Of a stretch of DNA of 64,000 nt, positions 1 to 12,496 are shown piece after piece. A program made the position numbers and the translations under genes. Origin of the DNA: Rhizophagus irregularis (lineage: Eukaryota > Glomeromycota > Glomeromycetes > Glomerales > Glomeraceae). Location: contig NC_089430.1 in NCBI RefSeq assembly GCF_026210795.1, positions 3,224,001-3,288,000 on the forward strand. Reading direction: 5' to 3'. Under the pieces are notes generated by a model that was not told the origin of the DNA, made no database searches, and was given only the letters and a program-made list of their open reading frames with translations. Position 1 is the first letter of the stretch, and the number at the start of each line of letters is the position of its first letter.

Positions 1-761
1 ATTACAAACAATAATAATTTAGTCAAATGAAGAATTCCAGGAAGGAACGAGGATGCTTTGTCTAATTGAAAATATTTTTTTATTTTATTTTATTTTTTAT
101 ATTTTTATTTTTATTTTATTTTATTTTTTTATTTTTTATTTTTCTATTTGTGATTATTCATCGTATCCTATGTTCATTCATAAATGGTATTTTCGAATAT
201 ACTTATCCTTATTATCATAGCGAGTTTTCTTAAAGCGTACCTGTGGCACCTCATCTGACTTGGGAAGTGTCGCTGAATCTAAAGCAAGGTCCGGTTAATC
301 CTCAACTTTGGGTTATGAGTTATGATTTAAGCATATAGTAATTTAATTTGACTTACATACCAAAAACAAAAATTTGTGTATATTTTCATTTTAATTTTTT
401 TGAAAAAATAATATTATCGTATTTAGCTCATTAATCTAATTTATCATATGTTAATATAGAAAATTTTATTAATCAGTTTTTGATATCTTATTAAATACCT
501 TATCCGTAATTAAATTGTTACTGTAATAAAGTAATCAGTACCGTAACTTGTTTATTAATAAAAAATAAACTGTAATCTATAGCTTTATCAAACCATGATA
601 TTTTTAATTTAATCAATCAATTTTTAAAAAAATTAAATGAAAATGTTTGAATTCTGATTTTTATTAAAGTCTGATTAGTATTTTTTACGATAAACCTATT
701 TAGGCAAAAGTGTAATAATTGTAAAATTTATTTTTTTGATTTTTTATTTTTTGATTTAGAT
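1..761. other. AT-rich stretch without a convincing gene
   Basis: Mostly A/T homopolymers and short T-rich runs. A less AT-rich patch at 237-338 on the plus strand reads as an open frame of about 33 codons ending in TAG, preceded by TAA. It could be the last exon of a gene outside the window, but I see no recognisable motif and no clear splice acceptor. Confidence 0.5.
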
Positions 762-1908
762 TTATTTTTCTTTTTTTTCCTTTGGTTTGTTATTTTTGTT
801 ATTTACGACATTATTATCAACATCATCATCGGCACCATTGTTGTCTTGAATAATGCTTTCATCAGTATCATAATCATAAACCGGAATATTTTTGGTTAAA
901 CGGTTGAATTTTTCAAGTGCTTCTCTATTCAAACACCAGCTTGGTGCACCGGCAGGTGGCACACTAGCTGTTTCTATTTTGTCTAGAACTCTTTTACATT
1001 TTAAGTTTGGTGGTTTTTTCCTTAATAACTCTACCGTTGGATCAATACAATCATGTAATAAACGTTGAAGCTTAAATAAAGAAATTAAACTATAAATTAG
1101 TGTTTATACTTTAATAAAATATACATACAGCAGAAGATCTCCATCATCTTTCATAAATATATATCGAATTTTTTTTTGTGACTACTTCTTCTTCATCATT
1201 TTCATCATCTTTATCATCTTCGTCGGTTTCCTCCCATTCTTCGGAATGGTAGCCTGAATCTTTTAAAATTTAAACTAGATCCTTTTCAGGATATCGGCGA
1301 ATGTACTTATCTTTGTTTTGTATTAGGTAATTGGCCGCGTTTGTTCTTCTTTTTTTTTTCTAACAATGTTAATTATAAAGCACAATATAATTAATTTAAA
1401 AAAAAAACTAAATTTAATAGCTTCTGTTAATTAAATAATTTACATCCTGCATCCTTGAATTCTTCATTGCTCTTCTTTTGTTACGTTTTATTTGGGCTTC
1501 CCCTTGCTTTCTAATATTACTAACGTGATGGCGAGATCGCCAACGTCCATATAACATCTTAAATAAATCACTATTTGAGACTTTATATTTTTTATTTACA
1601 AGTTTGTAAAGTGGTGGAAGCAACTTGGTGACTATGTTATCTTTTTACTCAGCCCATGTGAGCTCATAGTTAATACTGTATACGTCTTTTAGCTCAGAGT
1701 CACTCCAAATAAACACTTCTTTCTGTAAAATAATAGATAAATGTAAATAGAATAAAAGCAGAAATAATATATAAAATAATCAAATACTTGCTTTTATCGT
1801 GTTATAAGAACTTTTAGAAAAGGAAGAAGAAGAAGAAGAGGAGGAGGAGGAGGAGGAGGAGGATGATGATGATGATTCATCACTAGATGATACATTATCA
1901 CCATTCAT
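762..1908 (-). pseudogene. Decayed multi-exon hypothetical gene, poly-Ser N-terminus
   Basis: A start ATG at 1908-1906 is followed by an acidic/serine tract encoded by the GGA/GAA/GAT microsatellite at 1820-1880. The first exon ends near 1791 at a GTATTT donor and the next begins after a TTACAG acceptor near 1727. That exon encodes a basic segment (KRNKRRAMKNSRMQD, about 1440-1500). Two further exons encode an acidic DEDDKDDENDEEE stretch and a C-terminal piece with GAPSW. The reading frame is broken by an in-frame TAA between the WSDSELKDVY and LLPPLYKLVNKKY segments, a second stop in the acidic exon and a frame slip before 1160. The basic-then-acidic layout resembles a repeated hypothetical family I associate with Rhizophagus. 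I know no function for it, and it may be transposon-derived. Confidence 0.5.
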
Positions 1909-2221
1909 TGTTACGAAGTATAAAATCTTTTTGTTATTTTGTAAAATAAAAAAATCCCATATAAAGTAGAGATTTCAGAACGCGAGAAAAGTTGATTGTG
2001 TGCAAATTTATAATGATTTTGGAGATTTCAGGATGCAGATCAAGGCTCAGAGGTAGCAACGCGTTTGCGCAATTCTCACCAGGTGAAAGTAACGTGCTCA
2101 TAAAATTCTTGTGCAATTCTTTTGTATGATAAGGATTATTAAAAGCTCATTTCTGAACGTCTTGATTACTAACTATTAAAAGTGATAGAATAAAAAATAT
2201 ATTTTATACATTTTAATAAAA

Positions 2222-5200
2222 ATGAGTAATAAAAAATGTAACTCTGTATCTGAATTAATAAAGAGTAATAAAAAACGTAAAGTTGAAACCTCTGAAACCT
2301 TTGTGGCTGATTTAATAAAGCCCAAAAAAAAGTATTTGTATATTTGCAATTGTGCTCGTTGCAAAGGTGCAGAAGTTGATTCTCGCACTCAAGAGAAACA
2401 TACGTATAATGATAGTTTGTGGGAATCGAGATCAAAAGATTCTAGAAAAAATCAGGAAAATACCATCATGATAAGAAAGAAAAAAACATCATCTGTTAAT
2501 AATACATATATAAATACAGAAATAAAATTGAACATATCAAAAAAGCGAGAAAGAAATAATTACTCCGGTACATCTAGTCCAGATCAGGACTCTTCCCATC
2601 CTGGTCCCTCTTTCCAATATATTGAAGAAAATATAACATTATTTTCATCAAAACCTTCATGTTTTCATATTCCAGCACCTACAATTGATGAAAATAATGA
2701 TGAAATCAATTATTTTGGTGAGAATTATAATGTAGATAATATAAATGAGGGGGAAGAGAATGATGATGTAAATAATATGGATGAGGAAGAGAATGATGAT
2801 GTGGATGAGGGAGAGGAGAATAATGATGCAAATAATATGGATGGGGAAGAGAATGATGATGTGAATGAAGGAGAGGAGAATGATGATGTAGATAATATAT
2901 ATGGATGAGGAAGAGAATGATGATGTGGATAGCATAGCAGACATCCTCATTTTATCACAATTTTGACGATCATTTGTCGATCACTTATTCAATCTTATCA
3001 TATAGAATAATACCGTTATTTATAAATTTTGCGTATGCGTAATAATACATGCTCAAATTTTGCAAATAAACTTACTTTTAATACACAAATTTGTGTATTA
3101 TTATTTAACATTTTTTAGATTTAAATTTATATTAAATTAATGTAAATTTGAGATAAATTTAAATTTAAGCAAAAAAATAATTAGTAGCGTATATTTATTA
3201 AAATTTATGCATTTATAATATTGATTTAATTTTGTGACTCAAGCTTTGTGGCATTTATTTAATTACGTAAATAAATTTTGTGGCATTAAATCATTAAAGT
3301 TCATGATATTTATTTATTAAATTTTATAATATTATACACTAAATTCTCTACTGATAAAACTTCTGCATTATGGGTTATATAATTGCATTATTTTTGTCAT
3401 AAATTATACATAATATAAGAAGTAATTTTACAAAGTTTTAAGTTTCTGCCATGAATATTCGGCTTTTGCCATCAATTTTAAGTTGATGATTCCAAATAAT
3501 CACATATCAATAATCTATAATGTAAAAATTAAAAAATCATGCAAATCGTCATATAATTCAAAGCTGTATAACAACATGACGCTTTTCATTTTGTCTAGTT
3601 ATTTATTTCATCATATTTTTTTCAAAAATTAGTTTTTTTAATAAAATACAAATATATGATCGGCAAATGATTGGCAAGGTGATATAAGGATGTCCGCTAT
3701 GCTGATATGGATGAAGGAGAGAAGAATGATGATGTAGAAGATTTTTTCGCATCTCCTAAGATTGACAATGACAATGAAGAAGCATTTATAGTGGAAAGCT
3801 TAAGTAATTCTATTAATACTGAGATTATAATATGGCTATTTAAATTTCAACAAAGATTTCGATTGCCTAATATTGCACTTGAATCCTTAATAAAATTTTT
3901 TCATATAATTCTTATGCGCTTTGATAAGTTGCAATTTGAAAATTTTCCTACCTCATTATATATGGCAAAAATATGGTTAAACATTTTTCAACTGAAAATA
4001 CAATTAGCTGCATGTACCAATTGCCATAAATTGCATAATGTTAAAGATATTATTGCATATAAGGAAGAAGGAAAAGTTGCTATAATGAATTGCCCGTATA
4101 AAGAGTATCCAAATAATCCAATATCAAGTCGTAATCACCAATGCAATAATTCACTTTCCATTCTCAAAAAAAATAAAAATGCAACAATTGCGGTACCTCG
4201 CATGCTTTATCCTAAGCCAAACATTCATCAGCAATTGAGTATTTTATATCAACGACCAGATTTTGAGAACATGTTAAAATTATCAGGGATTCAAAAAAAT
4301 GAAAATAATATCTATTCAGATATTTACAATGGTAAGGTATGGAAAAATTTTCCATTTGATGGTAGTACCTTTTTTACAACAGAGACTGCCACAACTCATC
4401 TAGGTCTTCTCCTTAATCTTGATTGGTTCCAACCATTCTCCTACACGCAGCATAGTACTAGCGCTATTTATGTGTCTATTTGCAATCTTCCAAGGTCAGA
4501 AAGGAATAAGCCCGAAAATATTATATATTTGGGTTTCTTACCAGGACCAAAAGAGGCAGGGTTGGAACGCATTAATCATTATCTAACTCCTATTGTAGAT
4601 GAGTTATTAGAACTTTGGAAGGGGTGGAAAGTACCAAAAACTCACCAATTTTCCAATGGTTTAGAAATAAAAGTTGCGTTAATTGTTGGATCGTCTGATA
4701 TTCCAGCTACACGAAAGTTATTTGGTCATAGATCTGCAGTAATGAAATGCTATAGGTGTGATAAACGTACCACTTATAGCGAGGAATTTAGAAAAACTCA
4801 TTACGGAGGAATGCAAGACTATAATGAATGGGTAACAAAGCCTGCAGATCTTTTATTACATAGGCAATATGCTCATGAATGGTTGCAATGTAACTCAAAG
4901 TCCTCCAGAGAAGCACATTTTAAAGTACATGGTATAAGATGGACTGAAGTGCTTTGCCTACCATACATGGATCCTATACGATTTGCTGTAGTGGATCCTA
5001 TGCATTGTCTTTTCCTCGATGTTGCAAAATGGATAATCAAATCCATTTTTGTAAACCAAAAAAAATTAACTATGGAACAACTTCGTGTAGCATAAAACAG
5101 AATGGATAATATTGATTTACCTTCTGACATTGGTAGAATTCCTCCAAAGATTGCAATCGGAAATGATGGGTTTTCTAACTTAACTGCTAATCAATGGAAG

Positions 5201-6388
5201 ACCTTTATTATGATTTATTCTACATCTATATTATGGGATATGCTAGATGATAATGATAGAAAAATCTTAGGGCATTTTGTTCGAACTTGTAATCTTTTAG
5301 TAGCAAGATTTATTACAGATGATGATTTGAAGGAGGCGCAAGAGAGGTTAAAAGATATGGCCTACCATATAGAATATACATATGGACCAGAATTTATAAC
5401 AAGCAATATACATCTCGCACTTCATATCCCTGATTGCTGTCGTGATTATGGTCCTATATATAGTTTTTAGCTTTTCCCGTTTGAAAGACTTAATGGATAT
5501 ATAGGTAAATTTGCTTCAGTGTCTTTCAATTGTCTTTAGTACCTTTATTAAAAAAATTCCTGTTATTTAGGATCATATCCTAATAGTAACCGACAAATAG
5601 AACCTGAATTAATAAAAATTGTTCTTAAAAACACTTTGGTGGATTATCACTTATCATGTAAATGGACATCTGGCCTTCTAGATGAATCTCTCCATCTTCT
5701 TGTACCAAAAAAAGCTGTAGGAAGTTTAGCAATCACAGCAGAAAGGAAGGAACTGCAGCATTTTCTATTCATGAGACATAATACGTCTATGATTTCCAAA
5801 ATATATGGCACTGAACCATTACCTGGACAAATGCTTAACTCATCATATATCAATGTCGTTATGCCTTTGGAGTTGTGAGGATTTCTATATGAATGGTATG
5901 CAATATTATATGAAAGGGAAAAAGAAGATGTGTTAGGATTTATGGATTTGCATATGAATCAGCATGCAAGACTACAAATTGGCGCCAAAATATTTGGATC
6001 TATGATTTCTGGTCGCCATAAAAAAAATGCGAATATATTTGCAAAATGGAAAGCAGCTAATGATGATTCAGTTGACACTTATCCGGGTGAAGTCCAATAT
6101 TATTTCGAGCATGCCCTTAGATTTCCAGAAGGAACGAAAACTCACCTCCTAGCATATGTCAAGTGGTATAAACCTGCACTTTCTTCTAGTATTCGGTTTA
6201 AACATAGTTTTATGGAGCCAGAAATATCAAATACTGAATTATGGAAAGCCGAATACTTTCAAGAAGGTTGTGATTCCCTGTTAGCAGTTCATAGGATATT
6301 ATGTCGAGCTACAAAATTTAGAAATATTACGGTAGGAAAACAAAAATATTTGTCGATTATACATTTGAATAGAAGATTTAACTTGTAG
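2222..6388 (+). pseudogene. Tnp2/CACTA-like transposase gene, split by a MITE and carrying nonsense mutations
   Basis: The coding pieces read through as one gene. They comprise an N-terminal Cys motif (CNCARCKG, about 2347), an acidic repeat tract, a central domain with VALIVGSSDIPATRKLFGH and CYRCDKRT, then DPIRFAVVDPMHCLFLDVAK (about 4970), IHLALHIPDCCRDYGPIYSF, FPFERLNGYIG and a C-terminal domain to 6388. This layout matches Tnp2-type transposases of CACTA-like elements, whose usual DDE core lies in the central part. The gene is broken by a 2-bp slip near 2897, the MITE at 2931-3703, and three in-frame stops: TAA 5093-5095, TAG 5468-5470 (in place of Trp before LFPF) and TGA 5876-5878. A 60-bp class intron (GTAAAT..TTTAG, about 5503-5570) joins FERLNGYIG to SYPNSNRQIEPE. 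All three stop codons are used, which argues for decay and not recoding. No terminal inverted repeat for the element was found. Confidence 0.85.
2931..3703. mobile_element. 773-bp MITE inserted in the Tnp2-like gene
   Basis: The two ends are inverted copies of each other over about 46 bp, both beginning AGCATAGCRGACATCC and ending in a GATCATTTG(T/C)CGATC-like block. GAT stands immediately before (2928-2930) and after (3704-3706), consistent with a 3-bp target duplication. Removing 776 bp (element plus one GAT) joins ATGGATGAGG..GTGGAT to ATGGATGAAGG in frame across the acidic repeat of the host gene. The interior is AT-rich and non-coding. Confidence 0.85.
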
Positions 6389-7052
6389 TATACCACACCA
6401 AATAAAGAAAATAATAACACATTTGATATCCATTTCAAGCTTAGTGATAATCGTGTATAATATAAGCAAGAAGATAGTATGTCTCGTGACTTTCATCAAA
6501 TGAAAAATTATTAATCACGTATTATATAAGCATAATTTTTGCTCAACGAATTCGTTTAACGTGCTCAACATTAATTCAACATTTGAAAATTAACATTAAA
6601 TCAATCTGAGATGTAAAATTAATGAAATTAATTAATTTTTTTTCACATTAGTAAGTCGTAATAAATAAATGTTAATTTTTACGTAAGAATAATACCGGGC
6701 CTAATTTACAAAATTTTTAATCACTTTTAATGGCTAATTTTTTTTTGTACAATGGAAAACAATGGAAGATCGACATTTTAATCACTTTTAATGGACAAGA
6801 GACGGAATTTTACGAATTCTATATTTTGTGAATTTTATAATATAATATCATGAATCAACGAAATCATTTTGAAATGGTGTTACATTAAAAATTGTACTAA
6901 TAATTAAAAAATGAAATGATGTAATATCATGATAATTGAATGGCATAATTAGAATTATTACAAGAACTTTCTCGCATTTTTTTGATAATCAATACTAATT
7001 AATAATCAATACATATTTTTTTTTATAATCAATACATATTTTTTTATCAAAT
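6389..7052. other. AT-rich spacer with short direct repeats
   Basis: No coding signal. It contains two copies of TTTTAATCACTTTTAATGG (about 6715-6735 and 6778-6796) and two of AATCAATACATATTTTTTT just before 7053. It holds the downstream flank of the Tnp2-like gene and the upstream region of the trihelix gene. Confidence 0.5.
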
Positions 7053-7517
7053 ATGTTTTCAAATATTCTAAACAATTTTTTAACAAAATTTCAAACAATG
7101 TCCTCATCTTCAACTGATTCAACCACCGTCAATGATACCAATACCATCAATGTCAATACTACCTCCATTTTCGACACTATAACTTATTCTTCTGGCCGGG
7201 TGGAGTGGTCGGATGACCAAATCGCTGCTTTGATTGAGCAGCAGAGGTCAAGAAACTTCGAGTACCATTATCAAATTGCAGGAAGAAGTAGAAAAAATTT
7301 CTGGAATTCCGTTGCGAATAAAGTAAATGAGAGGTGTGGGAGCAATTATTCGGGCAAACAGTGCCAAACAAAATTCAATGGATTAGTGACCGGTTATCAC
7401 GTGAGTTAAATATCAATAAAAATTTGTTGTAATAGTAATTTTAATACTTATTAATACTTATTTAACACTTAATACTTTAGGATCAATTATTAGTGATTGC
7501 AAACGATCCGAGAGGGG

Positions 7518-8409
7518 TAGAGCTCCAAACAGGTCAGCCAAATTCAGGTAACCTGACTTGACCTGACCTGAAATTCAGGTCAGGTATGAGATTTTTAAAA
7601 AAAATTCAGGTCAGGTATGAAGATTGACCTGACCTGATTGACCTGTTGACCTGAAACTATTGATTCTACTATATAATAAAAGTGAGTTGCAGTATTGCGA
7701 TTCACTTTTTTATATTGATTTTATATAATAAAAGTGAGTTGCAGTATTGCGATTCACTTTTTTATATAGATTCTATATAAAAAAAGTGAGTTGCGGTATT
7801 GCGATTCACTTTTTTATATTGATTTTATATAATAAAAGTGAGTTGAAATATTGCGATTCACTTTTTTATATTGATTTTATATAATAAAAGTGAGTTGCGA
7901 TATCGCAACTCACTTTTTTATATTAATTCTATATAAAAAAAAGTGAATTGCAGTATTAGGATTCACTTTTTTATATGATTTTAATATGAAAATGTTGAAT
8001 CGCAATATTTTGAGAAAAAACGTTGCGAAAACATTTTTTTCATAATATTATATTAAAAAAAATGTTTCGTAATGTTTTTTTTTTTGATATTTTAATAATA
8101 ACGTTGCAAAAACATTTTTTTCATAATGTTATATTTAAAAAAATGTTTTGCAATATTTTTTTTCAATATTTTAATAAAAAACGTTGCAAAAAACGTTTTT
8201 TTTCATAATATTATATTAAAAAAAAAAGTTTTGTACCATTTTTTTTCAATACTTTAATAAAAATAGTCCTGAAATTTTTCAGGTTTCAGGTCAGGTCAGG
8301 TCAAACAGACAACCTGATATAACCTGACCTGACCTGACCTGACCTGAAAAAAAATTTCAGGTCAGGTTTATCAATTAACCTGACCTGACCTGACCCATTC
8401 GGAGCTCTA
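7518..8409. mobile_element. hAT-type MITE, 892 bp
   Basis: Both termini begin TAGAGCTCC followed by the motif (A/G)GGTCAG in inverted orientation. The flanks are GAGAGGGG (7510-7517) and GAGAGGGC (8410-8417), a near-perfect 8-bp target duplication, the size typical of hAT elements. The subterminal regions are runs of CCTGA/TCAGG pentamers. The element has no coding capacity; a 61-codon open frame near 8,023 is a by-product of its hairpin repeats. Confidence 0.8.
7660..8215. repeat. Array of hairpin-forming tandem repeats inside the hAT MITE
   Basis: At 7672-7990 a unit of about 60 bp recurs five to six times. Each unit is itself an inverted repeat (AAAAGTGAGTTGC..GCGATTCACTTTTTTATAT). At 8010-8215 a second palindromic unit (AACGTTGCAAAAACATTTTT..AAAAAATGTTTTGCAATATT) recurs about three times. 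The single strand would fold into a series of hairpins. Confidence 0.75.
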
Positions 8410-8860
8410 GAGAGGGCAAGAAGCCGTGCTGGTGCCATTTTTTTTGAAGTCATGAATACACGGTTTTGGGAGAAACCAGGTAAGAACTTTTAAATCTAAC
8501 AACATTATATAATCAACAAAATGATTATATTAAAGAGGTAAATTGTTTTATTTAATATGATTTAATATGTTTCTAGATGATCAGTTTGTACAGGCTTCAA
8601 TTGGTGTTAATATAACTCAACGCAGACGAAACAGAAGGAATGGTATGTAAAGTATAAAAGTTTAATCAAATTATAAATTTTTATTGATTTTCTTAATTAT
8701 TTTATAGCACGTGGAAGCCAGAATACTCAAAATACGAATACTCTAAATACAGAAGATCGAAATGGTAAGTACAAAATTTATTAATTTTTTTTTTCTTTTT
8801 TAGTCGTAAATACAAAATTTATTAATTTCTTTTCCTTTTTTAGTCGATAATGATGAATGA

Positions 8861-9220
8861 GTTTTTTATTTTCATTCATGGAATAATAATTCACATTCTG
8901 ATATCCTTCAAAGCTATAATAAATACATAAAATAATAGCATGTTTGTAATTATTATATTAAATAAAAAAGTCTTCAAATAATGCTAAACTTAATGATTTG
9001 ATGCAAGAATCAAATAATACTTAATAATTGATACATGACTATCATCAAAATTTTCAGCGCCACTAAAAATTAAAGCCTTTTCTATAAGATCCTTAAATGA
9101 TATCCAATGCTCTTAAAAATTGTTTTCGTTATGCTAATTAATTTATTGGTCCCTTTCAATTACTGATCATCTGGCAGACTGCCATACACCAATTTTTTTT
9201 CACACGTGGTTTATCCATAG
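8861..9220. other. AT-rich spacer between trihelix gene and hAT element
   Basis: Contains the downstream flank of the trihelix gene. I see no gene, repeat or structured element in it. Confidence 0.4.
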
Positions 9221-11932
9221 TGCACAAATAATAGTGCACATTTTCGTGCACAAAAAATTTTATTCTGTGCACAAAAAAATTTGATATGCATTGTATATAT
9301 ATTCGTATTAGATAAACGATATGATAATCTAATTTTCTTTTTTTTAAGCGTAATAAGAATGGAAGATATCACAAAATATCTAAAATAATTATACTTCTCA
9401 AGAGAAAAAAACTGACAAACCAACAAAAAAAAGAAGTCGAAATGATAAAAATACAGAGGTTATTCAAATTAGTGATGTTGAAGATAATGAAATTAATAGT
9501 GAAGGAGAATTAAATGAGATTATTTAAGGTGAAAAATAAAAATAAAAAAAAATAAATATTCACGTTTAGAAAAAGATAACCTTAAATGGAATCCATCTTG
9601 GCCTTTCAAATATCCATGGTTATATTGTGAAAAAAGAAATGGAAAAGAAGTTATGTTTTGTAAAATATGCAAAAATGCAAATAGTTCTAGTGTGTGGACA
9701 ACTACTGGTTTGGAGTGGTTAAAGGAAGATTGTATTGAAAGGCATATAAAAGCAATTAATGCAAAAAATTCAGATCAGTTGACAATTAAAGAAGGCTTTA
9801 TGCAACAAATGAACCATAATCAAGCATTAATTATTTGTTGTATGCGTAATGTATATTATTTAACACAACGTAATATAGCACTTAATAATTATGGATCTCT
9901 TTGTGATTTAATTACATATCAAATTAATTATCAATATCAAACTGGGGATGAAAATTTTATCCAAAATCTTCGTCCACCTCTTCTTCAAAATCATTCTGAA
10001 ATTACAACTTCATCATCTTCAACTAATAATTATGCACTTTATAAAAATGCAGTTGCAGAAAGAGAATTACTTTTTTCTATAATTACTATTGTTGAAGAAA
10101 GCGTTGTTGCTGAGGTTAAAGAATCACCATGTTAGAGTTTACTTATTGATGAAAGCAATACAAATGTTATATCTGAAAAAACTATTGCATTAGTTTCGAA
10201 ACATTTAGTAAATGGTGGACCTATTTTCGTTTTCTTGGATTGACACAAATAACAGATGCATCGGCTGATAGATTATGAATGTAATAAACCTTTTTATAAC
10301 TCAAAAAGAACTGGATATAACGAAATTAAGACATTTTGGTAGTGACGGAGCTGCAACTATGACAGGTAATTATTAAATAATAATTAATTAATCAAAAATA
10401 TATAATTTAATAATATATATATATATATATATTTTATCATTTTACTTAGGCATTCGTAATGGTGTTGCAACTCAACTAAAAAAACTTAATAATTTTATTT
10501 CAACACATTGTGTTGCACATCACTTACACTTAGCTTCAGAAGAAGCTGCAAATGAAACACCATATTTCGCACATTATAAAACTATAATTAAAGGAATTTA
10601 TTCTTATTTTTCTAATTTATATAAGCGAATGTATGAATTAAAAAAAATCAAAGAAGATATGGAAGTTTCTGATTTAACAATTCTTAATGTATGTGATACG
10701 CGATGGCTATCATGGTCTAATGTAATTAACAATTTTCACCAAATAATTGAACCCATTCAAAAAGCATTACAACGTGATGTTAATTCATCTAATACGGCTA
10801 AATTCTTATTTAACGCAATGTGGATACCGAATTTCTTATTATTACAAAATTTTTTGCTGATATTTTTTTTTATTTTAAAAAAAATTATATTGGTTTTTCA
10901 ATTTGATTATATTTCTTTATGATCACAACTCGAAATGGCATATGAATCTATAACCGCAAATTTTATTAGATCTGCAGATGTCTTACCGAAGTATGGTACC
11001 CATTTGCGAAAGTTAATAGATGAGTTAGAATTACACCCTGAAGATTTGCCAGGCTAGTTTATTTTTAACTTATTTATTAAATTAATTACTAATAAATTTT
11101 TGCTCAATTATGTTTGTTAATTAGATTTTATTAAACATTATGCTGAAAAAGTTATTACAAATTTGTGAAAAAGATTTCCTAATGAAAATTTATATTATTC
11201 TTTACGAATTTTTGATCTTCATGAAGTGCCGCTTGATAAAAATGCATAAAAATGCTTTACAAAACTATGTGAAGAAGATCTTTCGGATCTTATACATTTT
11301 TATGGAAAGAAAAAAAGAATTAATAATGATGAGCATTTATTAATTGATGACGAAGAAGTTAAGAAAGAATGGGATTTGGCTAAAAATCTAATTGCGTCAT
11401 ATAGATTTGCCAAAGGATGTAAATTTACTGAATGTTGGTATAAAATCTTTAATACTACTCATTTCCGAAACCAATTCCCTAATCTTATTATTCTTATTGA
11501 TTTGTCATTAATTATACCTTTTTCTAACACTGTGGTGGAGCGTGTATTTTCTAGGCAAAATTTAATCAAAACAAACTGACATTCGAAACAGAGTGCATAT
11601 TGATACTATTAATATGCATTTACATGTTTCTTTAAATGGCCCTCAAAAATTTGAAAATTTCAATTATTTAGCAGCTTACAATCATTGGGTTTCTAAAGAT
11701 CGGGCAATTTAATAATTATAGTGATTTATTTTTCATTTTTTTGGAACATTTTAGTGTAATTAATTATATTTTATAAATAAAATCTATAATATAATTAGGA
11801 ATTTAGGATTTAAAAGTTAGGACGTTTTATATTATAAATTAATATAGTGCACATTTTTGTGCACAAAAATTTTTAAAAATTGAGTTCGTGACGTGCACAA
11901 AAAAAAAAATTCTTATGTGCACGTGTGCACAT
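9221..11932 (+). mobile_element. Decayed hAT transposon with GTGCAC-rich subterminal regions
   Basis: The hAT transposase remnant is bracketed by clusters of the palindrome GTGCAC: four copies at about 9220-9281 and at least five at about 11,848-11,930, partly in inverted order (TAGTGCACATTTTCGTGCAC on the left, GTGCAC..GTGCACGTGTGCAC on the right). Such short subterminal repeats are transposase-binding sites in hAT elements generally. I could not fix the exact ends or an 8-bp target duplication, so the borders are approximate. Confidence 0.6.
9359..11712 (+). pseudogene. hAT-family transposase, degenerate
   Basis: The N-terminus starts MEDITKYLK and stops at once. An acidic linker follows, then a BED/TTF-like zinc-finger segment (WPFKYPWLYCEKRNGKEVMFCKIC, about 9600-9670). 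The RNase H-like core has SLLIDESN (about 10,140), FGSDGAATMTG before an intron at 10,366-10,449, then ISTHCVAHHLHLASEEA (about 10,500) and CDTRWLSW (about 10,695). The C-terminal hAT dimerisation motif is FSNTVVERVFSRQNLIKT (about 11,521-11,577). The layout resembles the ZNF862-like group. Stops at 9386-9388, 9526-9528 and 10,132-10,134, plus frame slips near 10,230, 10,830 and 11,575, show it is dead. Confidence 0.85.
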
Positions 11933-12042
11933 TTTTTTTCCAGATTTTATACACTGGTTGGAAAGTTGGAAACATATTTTTTGTAAAATAATTTTTATCT
12001 TTTGTATAGGTCACTAAAATCACATGACATTTATGCATGTAT

Positions 12043-12110
12043 ATTATCGCCATTTTCGATTTGGTTGAATCTGCACTATGTCGATCAATTATAATAAAAT
12101 TGGCGAAAAC
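12043..12110 (+). repeat. Left terminal inverted repeat of the Tc1/mariner element
   Basis: Reverse complement of 15,489-15,556 with only a few mismatches over about 68 bp; shared blocks include ATTTTCGATTTGGTTGAATC and ACTATGTCGATCAATTATAA. Confidence 0.85.
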
Positions 12111-12496
12111 TCGTGATTTTGTAAAGTAGTACATATAAAACTTTATGCTTTGCTTATCAACATGCAAATTTTTTGTATTACGCATGATGATTGAGTTATA
12201 ACGCGTATGTTTTTGTACTTTCTTTGAATTTTTTTTCTATTTATTAGAAGATTACTAGCGATTCAACATTCGGTTCACATTATATATTGCAATCACTACA
12301 ATTATAACGCTTGTTCAACTAAAGTTTTGAACTGAAATATTTATTTCTTGATAGAAAAGACCTTGTGTATGTATTTTTTAGATTTATTTCGCTTCCATTT
12401 GTTAGATTTACTTCAACATTAGGTTCTATACTATATTTATGATTATTTCTGCTTATTCAACTAAAATTTTATCTTATTTATAAATAGAAATACCTC

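Larger units (their letters stand above)
7053..8860 (+). pseudogene. Trihelix (Myb/SANT-like) DNA-binding gene, exon 2 interrupted by a hAT MITE
   Basis: Five exons are visible: 7053-7400, 7481-8479 (with the MITE at 7518-8409 inside), 8577-8642, 8708-8764 and 8844-8860, all with GT..AG borders. After a Ser/Thr/Asn-rich start, exon 1 encodes a trihelix/MADF-like domain: VEWSDDQIAALIEQQRSRN, GRSRKNFWNSVANKVNER, then YSGKQCQTKFNGLVTGYH. Such domains occur in DNA-binding proteins and in accessory genes of transposons. Exon 2 continues NDPRG, then the MITE, then RSRAGAIFFEVMNTRFWEKP, followed by a basic QRRRNRRN patch. With the MITE in place the frame is lost. The last intron carries a tandem duplication of about 40 bp that doubles the 3' splice site (TTTTTTAGTCG). 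A sister fragment lies at 28,981-29,250 on the minus strand. Confidence 0.75.

Noticed and set aside
237-338. Short open frame containing a PVAPHLTWEVSLNLK-like segment
   Set aside because: Only about 33 codons, no clear acceptor, and no recognised family; noted in the spacer entry but not called as a gene.
3707-5878. Alternative genetic code or readthrough to explain internal stops
   Set aside because: TAA, TAG and TGA all occur in frame at positions where related copies have sense codons, and frameshifts are present too; this is ordinary decay.
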